Positions 6,860 to 15,135 are shown, counted from the stretch's first letter. The stretch is 18,853 nucleotides of DNA from HGM11788 sp964654945 (GCA_964654945.1 CAZZLN010000041.1:1-18853), one strand, 5' to 3'. Numbers and translations are program-made. Notes: generated by a model from the sequence alone, not told the origin.

Positions 6860-8401
6860 ATGGAAAAATTAAACAGACAATTATTGACCAACGGCTTTGA
6901 TTTTAAAGATATTGAAGTTGGCAGTAAGGAAAAAAAAGCCGAAAAAGTAATTCAGTTTGGGGAGGGTAACTTCCTTCGTGCCTTTGTTGACTATATGTTT
7001 GACAAAATTAATGAAGATGGTTTATTTGATGGTGGTATTACTCTTATTCAGCCTATTCCCGGCGGTGACTTTTTAAGAAATATTCTCAATGAACAGGATG
7101 GTCTTTATACACTTATTGCAAGAGGTCGTGAAAATGGCGAAAAGACTGTACAAAAAAGACTTATTACTTGTGTAAACAGATGTATTAACCCTTATGTTGA
7201 TCTCGATACATATAATGAATGTGCTAAAAATCCCGAACTCAGATTTGTAGTTTCAAATACAACTGAAGCAGGTATCTCTTGGAAAGAAGAAGATATGATT
7301 ACTTCCAAACCTCAGGATTCTTTTCCTGCTAAGGTTTGCAACTTCTTATATGTAAGATTTAAGGAATTTAACGGTGATATGAATAAAGGTCTTGTGTTTA
7401 TTCCTTGCGAGCTTATTGATGACAACGGCAAGACTTTAAAAAAATATGTTTTACAGCACGCTGCTAACTGGAAACTCGGAAATGAGTTTATTAACTGGGT
7501 TGAAAATGCCTGTGTATTTACAAGCACTCTTGTTGACAGAATTGTTACAGGTTATCCAAGAAATGAAGCTAAAGATTTATGTGAAGAATTTGGCTATGAG
7601 GATAATGCAATTGATACATCAGAAATTTTCCATACTTGGGTTATTGAAGGTCCGGCAGAGCTTGAAAAAGAACTTCCATTCCCTAAGGCAGGTCTTAAAG
7701 TAATATTTACTTCTGATGTAAAGCCTTATAAAAAGAGAAAAGTCAGAATACTTAACGGTGCTCATACCTGCTCTGTACTTGGCGCTTATCTTTCAGGCTA
7801 TGACATCGTTCGTGATGTAATGAATGATGAATTATTCTACAAATATCTTGAAGATGCATTAAATAACGAAATTATTCCTGCTATTACAAGTGAAGAACTT
7901 ACTCATGATGATTTAAAAAGCTTTGCTGATGCTGTATTTGACAGATTTAAAAATCCATTTATCGACCACAAGCTTCTTGATATTTCACTTAACTCAACTT
8001 CTAAGTTTGAGGCTCGTGTACTTCACACAATTCAGGAATATTACGCACAGAAGAATGAACTTCCTAAAATTCTTACATTCTCATTTGCTGCATATCTTGC
8101 ATTCTATCGTGGTACCGAAATTAAAGATGGTGCTTTAACAGGTCACAGAGGAGAAGAGGAATATCCAATTAAGGATAGTCCATCTGTTCTTGAATTTTAT
8201 AAGGATGCCTGGACAGGAGTTGATGCTGCTGACAAGGCTGATGTTGCTGAAATAGTAAAGAAGGTTTGTGCTAACAAAGATTTCTGGTTAGGTGCTGACC
8301 TTAATACAGAATTAGGCAGCTTCCCAAAAGTTGTTACAGAGCATTTATATAACATTTTAAATAACGGTGTTGTATCAGAAATAAAGAAAGTTTTAGCTTA
8401 A
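6860..8401 (+). CDS. uxaB: Tagaturonate reductase (altronate oxidoreductase)
   Basis: NAD(H)-dependent reduction of D-tagaturonate to D-altronate in galacturonate breakdown; mannitol dehydrogenase superfamily, cytoplasmic. 513 aa with GGAGG 9 nt before the ATG. The N-terminal Rossmann signature is VIQFGEGNFLRAFVDYMF (about 30-47). The C-terminal domain has KKRKVRILNGAHTCSVLGAY around 291-309, with the lysine and NGAH elements of the family's active site. The length is slightly above E. coli UxaB (about 480). It is the first gene of a same-strand operon, with uxaA 18 nt after its stop. The closely related fructuronate reductase UxuB is the main alternative; adjacency to uxaA favours UxaB. Confidence 0.92.
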   Translation: MEKLNRQLLTNGFDFKDIEVGSKEKKAEKVIQFGEGNFLRAFVDYMFDKINEDGLFDGGITLIQPIPGGDFLRNILNEQDGLYTLIARGRENGEKTVQKRLITCVNRCINPYVDLDTYNECAKNPELRFVVSNTTEAGISWKEEDMITSKPQDSFPAKVCNFLYVRFKEFNGDMNKGLVFIPCELIDDNGKTLKKYVLQHAANWKLGNEFINWVENACVFTSTLVDRIVTGYPRNEAKDLCEEFGYEDNAIDTSEIFHTWVIEGPAELEKELPFPKAGLKVIFTSDVKPYKKRKVRILNGAHTCSVLGAYLSGYDIVRDVMNDELFYKYLEDALNNEIIPAITSEELTHDDLKSFADAVFDRFKNPFIDHKLLDISLNSTSKFEARVLHTIQEYYAQKNELPKILTFSFAAYLAFYRGTEIKDGALTGHRGEEEYPIKDSPSVLEFYKDAWTGVDAADKADVAEIVKKVCANKDFWLGADLNTELGSFPKVVTEHLYNILNNGVVSEIKKVLA

Positions 8402-8419
8402 TAAATTATGGAGGACTCT

Positions 8420-9895
8420 ATGGAAAACAACTCATTAATATTAAACAATAATGATAACGTAGCAGTCGCTCTTCAGGATATTGCTTCAGGCACAGCTATT
8501 CAGGGTGTTAAAGCAATTGAAACTATCAGCAGGGGTCACAAAATGGCCCTTGTTGATATTAAAGAAGGCGAAAATATAATCAAATATGGTTACCCTATCG
8601 GTCATGCAACAAGAGATATAAAGGCAGGCGAATGGGTGCACACTCATAATATCAAAACAAATTTAAGTTCTACTCTTGAATATACATATAATCCAAAATT
8701 AAAGGATATTCCTATAACAAGAAAGGATACCTTTATGGGTTATGTGCGTAAAAACGGTGAAGTTGGAATAAGAAATGAAATTTGGATTGTAAATACCGTT
8801 GGCTGTGTAAACGGTGTGTCTAATGCAATTTGTGCAGAGGCAAACAAGAGATTTGGCGGCAGAGTAGACGGTATTTATAACTTTGTTCATCCATATGGCT
8901 GTTCTCAGCTTGGTGAGGACCATGAAAACACTCAAAAGCTTTTAAAAGGTATGGTTAATCACCCTAATGCAGCCGGTGTTCTTGTGCTTAGTTTAGGCTG
9001 TGAAAATAATAACTTAAATGAATTTAAAAAGGTTTTAGGGGACTATGATGAGGACAGAGTTAAGTTTATTATAGCTCAGGACTATGAAGATGAACTTGAG
9101 GCTGCTATTACTGAAATTGAAAAATTAGTTGAATATGCCGAACAGTTTAAGCAGGAGGAATGTCCTGTTTCAAAGCTTGTTATTGGTCTTAAATGCGGCG
9201 GTTCCGATGGACTTTCAGGCATTACAGCTAACCCTCTTATAGGCAGAATTTCAGATATTGTGGTTGCTAACGGCGGTAAGACAGTGCTTTCGGAAGTTCC
9301 TGAAATGTTTGGTGCTGAAACTATACTTATGGATAGATGTCAGACTCCTGAGCTTTTTGAAAAAACAGTTGAGCTTATTAATAATTTCAAAGAATATTTT
9401 ATAAGCCATGGCGAGCCTGTAGGCGAAAATCCATCTCCCGGTAATAAAAAAGGCGGTATCACTACTCTTGAGGATAAGTCTTTAGGCTGTACTCAAAAGG
9501 GCGGTACTTCTAATGTTCAGGGTGTACTTAAATATGGTGAAAAGGCAGTTGCACAGGGACTTAATCTTTTACAGGGTCCCGGTAATGATATTGTTGCAAT
9601 CAGCGGTATGATGGCAAGCGGATGTCATATTATTCTTTTCTCTACAGGGCGTGGTACTCCTGTGGGTTCTCCTGTTCCTACAGTTAAGATTTCAACTAAT
9701 TCAGCTTTAGCTCAAAAAAAGCCCGGTTGGATTGACTGGAATGCAGGCAGACTTGTTGAAGATAAGCAAATGGATGAATATGCTGAAGAATTCTTTAAGT
9801 TTATTCTTGATGTGGCTTCAGATAAGATTAAAACTAAAAACGAAATAAATGGCTATAGAGAAATTGCTATATTTAAAAACGGTGTAACATTATAA
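8420..9895 (+). CDS. uxaA: Altronate dehydratase
   Basis: Dehydrates D-altronate to 2-keto-3-deoxy-D-gluconate. The start at 8420 is set by GGAGG at 8410-8414; an in-frame ATG at 8408 overlaps that site. 491 aa, as expected for the single-chain enzyme. Residues 1-75 form the SAF domain (AVALQDIASG, YPIGHATRDIKAGEWVHTHN). The remainder is the UxaA catalytic region with GYVRKNGEVGIRNE, NTVGCVNG, HPYGCSQLGED, GLKCGGSDGLSGITANPLIG and MMASGCHIILFSTGRGTP. The conserved Cys and His residues fit the iron-dependent fold of this family. It is the second gene of the uxa operon. Confidence 0.94.
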   Translation: MENNSLILNNNDNVAVALQDIASGTAIQGVKAIETISRGHKMALVDIKEGENIIKYGYPIGHATRDIKAGEWVHTHNIKTNLSSTLEYTYNPKLKDIPITRKDTFMGYVRKNGEVGIRNEIWIVNTVGCVNGVSNAICAEANKRFGGRVDGIYNFVHPYGCSQLGEDHENTQKLLKGMVNHPNAAGVLVLSLGCENNNLNEFKKVLGDYDEDRVKFIIAQDYEDELEAAITEIEKLVEYAEQFKQEECPVSKLVIGLKCGGSDGLSGITANPLIGRISDIVVANGGKTVLSEVPEMFGAETILMDRCQTPELFEKTVELINNFKEYFISHGEPVGENPSPGNKKGGITTLEDKSLGCTQKGGTSNVQGVLKYGEKAVAQGLNLLQGPGNDIVAISGMMASGCHIILFSTGRGTPVGSPVPTVKISTNSALAQKKPGWIDWNAGRLVEDKQMDEYAEEFFKFILDVASDKIKTKNEINGYREIAIFKNGVTL

Positions 9896-9911
9896 TTTAA
9901 AAATATATTTA

Positions 9912-9950
9912 TAATTATAAGGATATAATAAATATAAATTCTTATAATTA
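9912..9950 (+). promoter_or_regulatory. Inverted repeat between uxaA and uxaC
   Basis: A perfect 10-bp pair, TAATTATAAG (9912-9921) and CTTATAATTA (9941-9950), around a 19-nt centre. The right arm touches the uxaC ribosome binding site (AAGGAGG). It could fold in mRNA and tune uxaC translation or stability. It also shares TAATTATA with the uxaB operator arms, so a second operator is possible. Confidence 0.45.
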
Positions 9951-9964
9951 AGGAGGATTATAAA

Positions 9965-11362
9965 ATGAGTTTTATTGATGAAAACTTTTTATTAAAGAGT
10001 GAAACTGCCAAAAAGCTTTTCCACGAATACGCAAAGGATGAGCCAATATATGACTTCCACTGCCACCTTAATCCACAGGAAATATACGAAAACAAAAATT
10101 TTGAAGATATTTCCGACGTATGGCTTGGCGGTGACCACTATAAGTGGAGAGCTATGAGATCTTTAGGTGTTCCTGAAGAAGAAATTACAGGAAAAAATGC
10201 TGACAAGCTTAACAAATTTGTTAAATGGGCTGAAACTATTCAGTATGCTATCGGCAATCCTTTATATCACTGGACTCATCTTGAATTACAAAGATATTTT
10301 GGTATCTATGAGCCTTTAACAAAGGATAATGCAGTTGAAATTCATGACAAAATTAATGAAATGCTTGCTAAGCCTGAATTTAAAGTAAGAGAGCTTATTA
10401 AGAGATCTAATGTTAAAGCTATTAACACAACCGATGACCCTGCTGATTCTCTTGAATGGCACAAGAAACTTGCCGCTGAAGAAACAGCATTTAAGGTATA
10501 TCCTGCATGGCGACCTGACAAGGCTCTTAATATTGATGCTCCAACATTTGCTGATTATATTAAGACACTTGGTGCTACAGAGAATAAGGAAATAAAGACT
10601 TTTGCAGACCTTAAGGAAGTTCTCTTAAAGAGAATGGATTTATTTGATAAATTAGGCTGTAAGGCTTCTGACCACGCATTCACTTATGTTCCATGTTCAA
10701 GAGCTGATGAAGCTGAAATTGATGCTATTCTTGAAAATGCACTTAATGGCAATAAGCCATCTAAAGAATGCTGCGATAAGTATAGAACAGAGCTTATGAT
10801 TTTCTTAGGTACACAATACCATAAGAGAGATTGGGCTATGGAAATGCACATGAATATTAAAAGAGATAACAATACAAGAAGATTTGAAGAAATGGGTCCT
10901 GACACAGGCTTTGACTGTATTTCTGACTGGTCATCAGCAGAAGGCTTAACCAATCTTTTAGACGCTCTTGATTATAACAATAATCTTCCAAAGACTATTA
11001 TCTTTGCAGGTAATCCTGCCGATAATCAGGTGTTTGGTACAATTCTTGGCTGTTTCCAGGGTACTGAAGCTGCTTCTAAAATTCAGTTTGGCACAGCTTG
11101 GTGGTTTAATGATAACAAAGACGGTATGGAAGCTCAGATTAAAGCACTTGGTAATTTAGGTGTACTCGGTAAATTCATAGGTATGCTTACCGACTCAAGA
11201 AGCTTCTTATCTTATCCACGCCACGAATATTTCAGAAGAATTCTTTGTAATATTATCGGTCAATGGATTGAAGACGGCGAATATGCCGACGATATTGAAT
11301 TTGCAGGAAAGCTGGTAGCTGATATTTGCTATAACAATGCTGCTAAGTATTTTAATCTTTAA
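9965..11362 (+). CDS. uxaC: Glucuronate (uronate) isomerase
   Basis: Isomerises D-galacturonate to D-tagaturonate and D-glucuronate to D-fructuronate, the entry step of the pathway. 465 aa, the usual length, with AAGGAGG 8 nt before the ATG. Amidohydrolase-like TIM barrel with the metal motif DFHCHL (H32, H34) near the N-terminus. Family runs follow: DVWLGGDHYKWRAMRSLGV, INTTDDPADSLEWH, KLGCKASDHAF, MHMNIKRDNNTRRF and LGKFIGMLTDSRSFLSYPRH. Third gene of the operon, 69 nt after uxaA with an inverted repeat in the gap, so it may have separate post-transcriptional control. Confidence 0.96.
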   Translation: MSFIDENFLLKSETAKKLFHEYAKDEPIYDFHCHLNPQEIYENKNFEDISDVWLGGDHYKWRAMRSLGVPEEEITGKNADKLNKFVKWAETIQYAIGNPLYHWTHLELQRYFGIYEPLTKDNAVEIHDKINEMLAKPEFKVRELIKRSNVKAINTTDDPADSLEWHKKLAAEETAFKVYPAWRPDKALNIDAPTFADYIKTLGATENKEIKTFADLKEVLLKRMDLFDKLGCKASDHAFTYVPCSRADEAEIDAILENALNGNKPSKECCDKYRTELMIFLGTQYHKRDWAMEMHMNIKRDNNTRRFEEMGPDTGFDCISDWSSAEGLTNLLDALDYNNNLPKTIIFAGNPADNQVFGTILGCFQGTEAASKIQFGTAWWFNDNKDGMEAQIKALGNLGVLGKFIGMLTDSRSFLSYPRHEYFRRILCNIIGQWIEDGEYADDIEFAGKLVADICYNNAAKYFNL

Positions 11363-11402
11363 TTCAATTATATTTCTACTAAGTTAACGCTGCGTAATTC
11401 TG

Positions 11403-11437
11403 AAGAGGCAGGGACTTTCTTACTTGGTTAAATAATT
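11403..11437 (+). repeat. Degenerate second copy of the element end found at 63-98
   Basis: This stretch shares AAGAGGC, GGGACTT, TTAC, TTGGTTAAAT and ATT in the same order as 63-98, with mostly C-to-T differences and a one-base gap. The stem upstream of the repeat in the first copy is not preserved here. It lies 41 bp after the uxaC stop and just before the terminator hairpin, so it is probably a solo remnant left after excision or decay. Confidence 0.5.
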
Positions 11438-11445
11438 GAGCATTC

Positions 11446-11473
11446 TAAGGGCAGAAAAACTCTGCCCTTATTT
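11446..11473 (+). terminator. Terminator after uxaC, just before the next gene
   Basis: A 10-bp stem TAAGGGCAGA/TCTGCCCTTA around loop AAAAC, followed by TTT. It ends only 21 nt before the ATG of the 371-aa gene and 6 nt before its ribosome binding site, so it may act as a leaky terminator or attenuator. Confidence 0.75.
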
Positions 11474-11494
11474 GATAACAAAGGGGTGTGTTAT

Positions 11495-12610
11495 ATGAAA
11501 AATTTGGTATTAATATTTGCTTCTGCTCTAATAGCAGCTGTTTTGGCATCGTGTGTATATGCAAATGATATTTCTGTTGAAATAAACAATAAAAATCTTG
11601 AAATTTCCACATCAGCTGACGACCCAAGAAATTTTGAACAGTATGCAACAAAGTATGCTGACGGCACATATCATTCAGGCTACAGTATACCTTTAGGTGA
11701 ATATATGATTCTGGCATTACCGAATAAATCCGGAAAAATAAGAATATATGATACTATTGACAGCAAAATTACAGAAGAAGAAATTAGAGATACCAGTCAT
11801 TATTTTGAATATTCATATTATCTGAATATTGAAAAAGAGCTGTATGTTGAGGTTGAAAATGCAGTTATAATCCCTAAAGATGATGTAAAGCCTCTTGATA
11901 TAAGTAAGCCCGGATATTTTAGAGTTGGTGTAGATATTCCTGCCGGTGTTTACACTTTCAGAATTAATCAAAACCAAGATATTGGATATGCAGATGTTGT
12001 CACTTCTAATTTAATTTTGGGTTCCGGTTTTTATCTATCAAAAAGTCGGAATAGTAAATTTGTATCATCTGATAATCCTGATGATATAGTTCTCAGCCTT
12101 AATCGAGGAGATATTCTATATAAATCCGGTGTTGATATTTATGATTCACAATTAAAGCTAAAAACAACATTTTCTCCAATATATATTTACAATGATAATT
12201 ATGATAAAGAATATAATTTTTCAGATGTAAGAGACAGCTACAAAAAAATGATATATTCTGAACTAACAGATATTATAAAAATATATTCTTCGGATTCTAA
12301 ATCATCTGATAGATTTAAAGAGTCTTATAAGAAAAATGTTGTTGCCAAATGGCAAAATGAAGCACAAAACGATGCCGAAAGACTGTATTTACAAATGGCA
12401 GAGGATATATATGATGACTTTTTGAGATTTATACATAATTCAGAAACAGAATATGCAGCTCTTTATACAAAAAGTATTTTTACAAAATATATCAGAGATT
12501 ACAGAAATTCCTATTTAAGTAATATGTCAGCATTTAATTTGGCACAAAGTTTTTCAGAATGTGATAAAATCAAAAACCAAATTGTAAATTTTGAATATAT
12601 TATTAATTGA
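11495..12610 (+). CDS. Secreted or lipoprotein-like protein with repeated IPxGxY modules, function unknown
   Basis: 371 aa. The ATG at 11495 is chosen over an in-frame GTG at 11486 because AAAGGGG (11480-11486) lies 8 nt upstream. The N-terminus MKNLVLIFASALIAAVLASCVYAND is a signal peptide; LASC (Cys20) fits a lipobox and VYA-ND would fit signal peptidase I, so anchoring is uncertain. Two related modules follow: DGTYHSGYSIPLGEYMIL (about 56-73) and KPGYFRVGVDIPAGVYTF (about 138-155), a beta-rich pattern seen in Firmicutes extracellular proteins. A third weaker turn is SLNRGDILYKSGVDIY. The C-terminal 150 residues are helical and charged. No enzyme motif is visible. It follows the uxa operon across a hairpin, with no clear promoter of its own. 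Confidence 0.8.
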   Translation: MKNLVLIFASALIAAVLASCVYANDISVEINNKNLEISTSADDPRNFEQYATKYADGTYHSGYSIPLGEYMILALPNKSGKIRIYDTIDSKITEEEIRDTSHYFEYSYYLNIEKELYVEVENAVIIPKDDVKPLDISKPGYFRVGVDIPAGVYTFRINQNQDIGYADVVTSNLILGSGFYLSKSRNSKFVSSDNPDDIVLSLNRGDILYKSGVDIYDSQLKLKTTFSPIYIYNDNYDKEYNFSDVRDSYKKMIYSELTDIIKIYSSDSKSSDRFKESYKKNVVAKWQNEAQNDAERLYLQMAEDIYDDFLRFIHNSETEYAALYTKSIFTKYIRDYRNSYLSNMSAFNLAQSFSECDKIKNQIVNFEYIIN

Positions 12611-12623
12611 CTTAATTTACTAT

Positions 12624-12661
12624 AAATTATACTGCTGCATATTTTTGCAGCAGTATAATTT
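12624..12661 (+). terminator. Strong hairpin directly before the EamA gene
   Basis: A perfect 16-bp stem (left arm AAATTATACTGCTGCA, 12624-12639; right arm 12646-12661) around a 6-nt loop TATTTT, with a short T tract inside the 3' arm end. The Shine-Dalgarno sequence GGAGGA begins at 12663, 1 nt after the stem. It may be the terminator of the 371-aa gene and also limit transcription or translation of the transporter. Confidence 0.7.
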
Positions 12662-12673
12662 TGGAGGATAGTT

Positions 12674-13525
12674 ATGTTAAATTCTTGGATATTTTTAGTT
12701 CTTATGTATGGAATACTAAAGGGTATAAGAGATGTAATTAAGAAAAAAGCACTTGAAAAAAGTACGGTAATGGAAGTGTTGTTTTTCTACACAGTTATAG
12801 GATTTATAATGGTCAGTCCTACTGTTGGAGAAGCAATTCAGCTTGATATAAAATACATAGGAATTATAGTTATAAAATCAGCTCTTGTATTTACTGCTTG
12901 GGTACTTGGATTTAAAGCACTTTCAAAGCTTCCTGTCAGCTTTTACGGTGTTCTTGATTTATCGGGAGTGTTATTTACTTCTGTAATGAGTGTATTGCTT
13001 TTAAGCGAGGTATTAAAAATAAGTCAGTATTTTGGTCTTGCAGTGGTTATGCTCGGACTTTTTCTTGTTAATTATAACAAAGGCAGCAAGGCAGAAATAA
13101 AGACTAAGTATGCAGTTATGGCACTTGTTTCCTGTATATTAAATGCAAGCTCCGGAATACTTGATAAGGTGCTTATGACAGGGGGTAAAATAACAAGTAC
13201 ACAGCTTCAATTTTGGTTTATGGGAATAATGGTAATATTATATTTCATATATATTCTTATTACAAGAGAAGTGATTAACTGGAAATGTATTAAAAACAAC
13301 ATATGGATTATTGTAATGAGTGTATTATTTGTTATAGGTGATAAGGCACTTTTTATTGCGAACGGTATCCCTGACAGCAAAGTCGCAGTTATGACAATAC
13401 TTAAACAATCAGCCTGTTTTGTCACAATCATAGGCGGCAGACTTGTTTTTAAAGAAAAGAATATTTGCTACAGACTTATCTGTGCAGTTGTAATTATTAT
13501 AGGTATATGTATTTCCGTAATATAA
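12674..13525 (+). CDS. EamA-family (drug/metabolite transporter superfamily) permease
   Basis: 283 aa with GGAGGA 5 nt before the ATG. It is hydrophobic throughout, with about ten transmembrane segments in two repeats of five, the EamA layout. The first half has the ALSKLPVSFYGVLDLSGVLFTSVMSVLLLSEVL run, which resembles the conserved end of the first EamA unit; the second half ends with VAVMTILKQSACFVTIIGGRLVFKEK, the equivalent site in unit two. Substrate cannot be read from the sequence. Position after the uxa genes allows a sugar-acid or metabolite export/import role, but two hairpins separate it from uxaC, so this is only a suggestion. Confidence 0.88.
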   Translation: MLNSWIFLVLMYGILKGIRDVIKKKALEKSTVMEVLFFYTVIGFIMVSPTVGEAIQLDIKYIGIIVIKSALVFTAWVLGFKALSKLPVSFYGVLDLSGVLFTSVMSVLLLSEVLKISQYFGLAVVMLGLFLVNYNKGSKAEIKTKYAVMALVSCILNASSGILDKVLMTGGKITSTQLQFWFMGIMVILYFIYILITREVINWKCIKNNIWIIVMSVLFVIGDKALFIANGIPDSKVAVMTILKQSACFVTIIGGRLVFKEKNICYRLICAVVIIIGICISVI

Positions 13526-13556
13526 AAAGCGTAACTGTTTTTAAATTACGCTTTTT
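13524..13556. terminator. Bidirectional terminator between the EamA gene and psd
   Basis: An 11-bp stem AAAAAGCGTAA (13524-13534) and TTACGCTTTTT (13546-13556) with an 11-nt loop, flanked by T-rich tracts in both directions. It overlaps the psd stop codon. Confidence 0.85.
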
Positions 13557-14352
13557 TATATCCTATAGTCTGTCCCATTTTAACAGAAAATTCTCCATCA
13601 AAATTAAGAATATCATCATTAATATCAACTGCATTATTTTTAACAAGCATAACTATAGTAGAACCGCCAAATTCAAATCTGCCCTTTTCTTCTCCTCTAT
13701 GAAATTTATGCTTGTTATGATAATTTACAATTCTTCCAACAAACAGTGCTCCCACTTCAATTTGAACAATATCACCAAAATTTTCAGTACGCATCAGAGT
13801 ATATTCTCTTGAATTTACTTTAAAAACTCTGGCATATTTAAGACCTATCGGCTGAACTGTATGAAGAACTCCGGGAATAAAAATATTTCTTGTTTTCACA
13901 CCATCATCAATATAACAATATCTATGATAATGAATTGGTGTAAGTCTATATACAAGACACTTTCCTCCATTAAATTCTTCAGCAAGCTTTTTGTTTTTCA
14001 AAAGTTCTGAAAGACTGTATTTAACACCCTTAATTTCAAGTGCCTCATCAGTATCATAAACAGTAAGAAGTCCGTCACAAGGTGACACAAAGGCATTTTT
14101 ATCAGCATTTATACAACGCTTCCCCTCTTTTACCTTTCTGATAAAAAAGTCATTAAAGCAGCTCCAGTTTTCAATTTTAAAATCAGATAAATCTATGTTA
14201 TTTTTATAAATAAACGGCTTAATCATAAATTTTGACAAGCCGCTATCCATAAATTTACCTATTAATACTGACCATTTTGGCTCAATAAGTTTTTTAAGAA
14301 CAGTTCTTCCCGCAACTGTAGTATAAAGCCATTTAGTAATGTCAATACCCAT
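13546..14352 (-). CDS. psd: Phosphatidylserine decarboxylase
   Basis: Converts phosphatidylserine to phosphatidylethanolamine at the membrane, using a pyruvoyl group made by self-cleavage. 268 aa from the ATG at 14352, with AAGGAG 8 nt upstream. The self-cleavage site is FGGST, with the cut between G230 and S231, in place of the LGST seen in enterobacteria; a GGST form is usual in clostridial members. The expected Asp is in SPCDG (D93) and the His in PIHYHRY (H141 or H143). YNKH-type runs and the C-terminal GQTIGY are also present. It ends a three-gene operon after two small membrane-protein genes. A pssA gene for making phosphatidylserine is not in the window. Confidence 0.94.
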   Translation of the reverse strand: MGIDITKWLYTTVAGRTVLKKLIEPKWSVLIGKFMDSGLSKFMIKPFIYKNNIDLSDFKIENWSCFNDFFIRKVKEGKRCINADKNAFVSPCDGLLTVYDTDEALEIKGVKYSLSELLKNKKLAEEFNGGKCLVYRLTPIHYHRYCYIDDGVKTRNIFIPGVLHTVQPIGLKYARVFKVNSREYTLMRTENFGDIVQIEVGALFVGRIVNYHNKHKFHRGEEKGRFEFGGSTIVMLVKNNAVDINDDILNFDGEFSVKMGQTIGYKKA

Positions 14353-14382
14353 ATTTAATTCTCCTTAATTAATATTATAAAA

Positions 14383-14676
14383 TCACCTTTGCAGTTTTCC
14401 CTTAGGATCATTAATAAGAACAATAATAAGCCATATAATAAGACCTAAAGCAACAACACTTGCACCAAGATAACTGTCATTTATCATATCTGCTGCATTT
14501 GGTGTAAAATATTCGGCACCAACTTTTATGTATTCCGCAACAGCATCTGCAAACCACATAAGTGATGCACCCCAATATATAAGTGCAAGGGTGCCAATTT
14601 TCATATTGCTTTTATCATTTGCATACCACACAATAGTAGAAACTATAGCCGCAAAAACCGTAATCAACAAGGTCAA
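14383..14676 (-). CDS. Small membrane protein (97 aa) with a TTG start
   Basis: 97 aa, starting at a TTG (14674-14676) that is placed by AGGAGG 8 nt upstream inside the end of the preceding gene; no ATG is available before residue 25. Three hydrophobic segments are visible (about 1-18, 27-48, 68-89), with WFADAVAEYIKVGAEYF between the second and third. It starts 5 nt after orf122 stops, and psd follows 30 nt after its own stop, so all three are one transcript. I do not recognise a characterised family. Its size and pairing suggest it forms a complex with the 122-aa protein. Confidence 0.78.
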   Translation of the reverse strand: MTLLITVFAAIVSTIVWYANDKSNMKIGTLALIYWGASLMWFADAVAEYIKVGAEYFTPNAADMINDSYLGASVVALGLIIWLIIVLINDPKGKLQR

Positions 14677-14681
14677 TTACA

Positions 14682-15050
14682 TTACCTCCTAACTGATTTA
14701 ACAGCCTCAGGCATTTTCTCGATTTTTCTTGCAGCCACAACCATACATACCCAAAAAACTGTTACAAATACAGCCATGGCAACACCTGTTGTGGACATTT
14801 CAAAAAACATCTCCAATCTGTCAGCAGGATTTGCAGCATTTGTCAAAAACGGGAAAAATGGTGTAAGCTCACCATGCCATATATGCTCAAAAGCAAGCAA
14901 AGCTGAACCACCCCAAAGCATATTATTCAGCCATCCCATTTTTTCAATAAATATATTTTGTTCGTCACTCTCCTTGTGATTTTTGTCAGCTTTTTTCTTT
15001 AATATTGTTGTAACAATTGCCTCTGCTGCAGGCACCAAAAAACAAGCCAT
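14682..15050 (-). CDS. Small membrane protein (122 aa), first gene of the psd operon
   Basis: 122 aa beginning MACFLVPAAEAIVTTILKKK, with AAAGGA upstream of the ATG. Hydrophobic segments lie at about 1-17, 42-58 and 84-107. The middle one carries LWGGSALLAFEHIWHGE, with E55, H56, H59 and E61 in or beside the membrane. The run FPFLTNAANPADRLEMFFEMSTTGVAMAV follows. I recall similar proteins in methanogens and clostridia, unverified, always small and uncharacterised. The clustered His/Glu could bind a metal or head group. Its promoter is at 15107-15135. Confidence 0.78.
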   Translation of the reverse strand: MACFLVPAAEAIVTTILKKKADKNHKESDEQNIFIEKMGWLNNMLWGGSALLAFEHIWHGELTPFFPFLTNAANPADRLEMFFEMSTTGVAMAVFVTVFWVCMVVAARKIEKMPEAVKSVRR

Positions 15051-15106
15051 AATATTATTTCCTTTCTTATATTATTTTAAAAGTTCAGAAGAATTTCATC
15101 GCTTAT

Positions 15107-15135
15107 ATTATACTATACATTTAATTTCATTTCAA
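15107..15135 (-). promoter_or_regulatory. Promoter of the orf122-orf97-psd operon
   Basis: On the minus strand: -35 TTGAAA (15130-15135), a 17-bp spacer and a consensus -10 TATAAT (15107-15112). The leader is about 50 nt. Confidence 0.8.

Noticed and set aside
9912..9950. Reading the uxaA-uxaC repeat as a transcription terminator
   Set aside because: The stem is all A/T except one G/C pair and has no T-run after it; the arm touches the uxaC ribosome binding site, so termination is unlikely.
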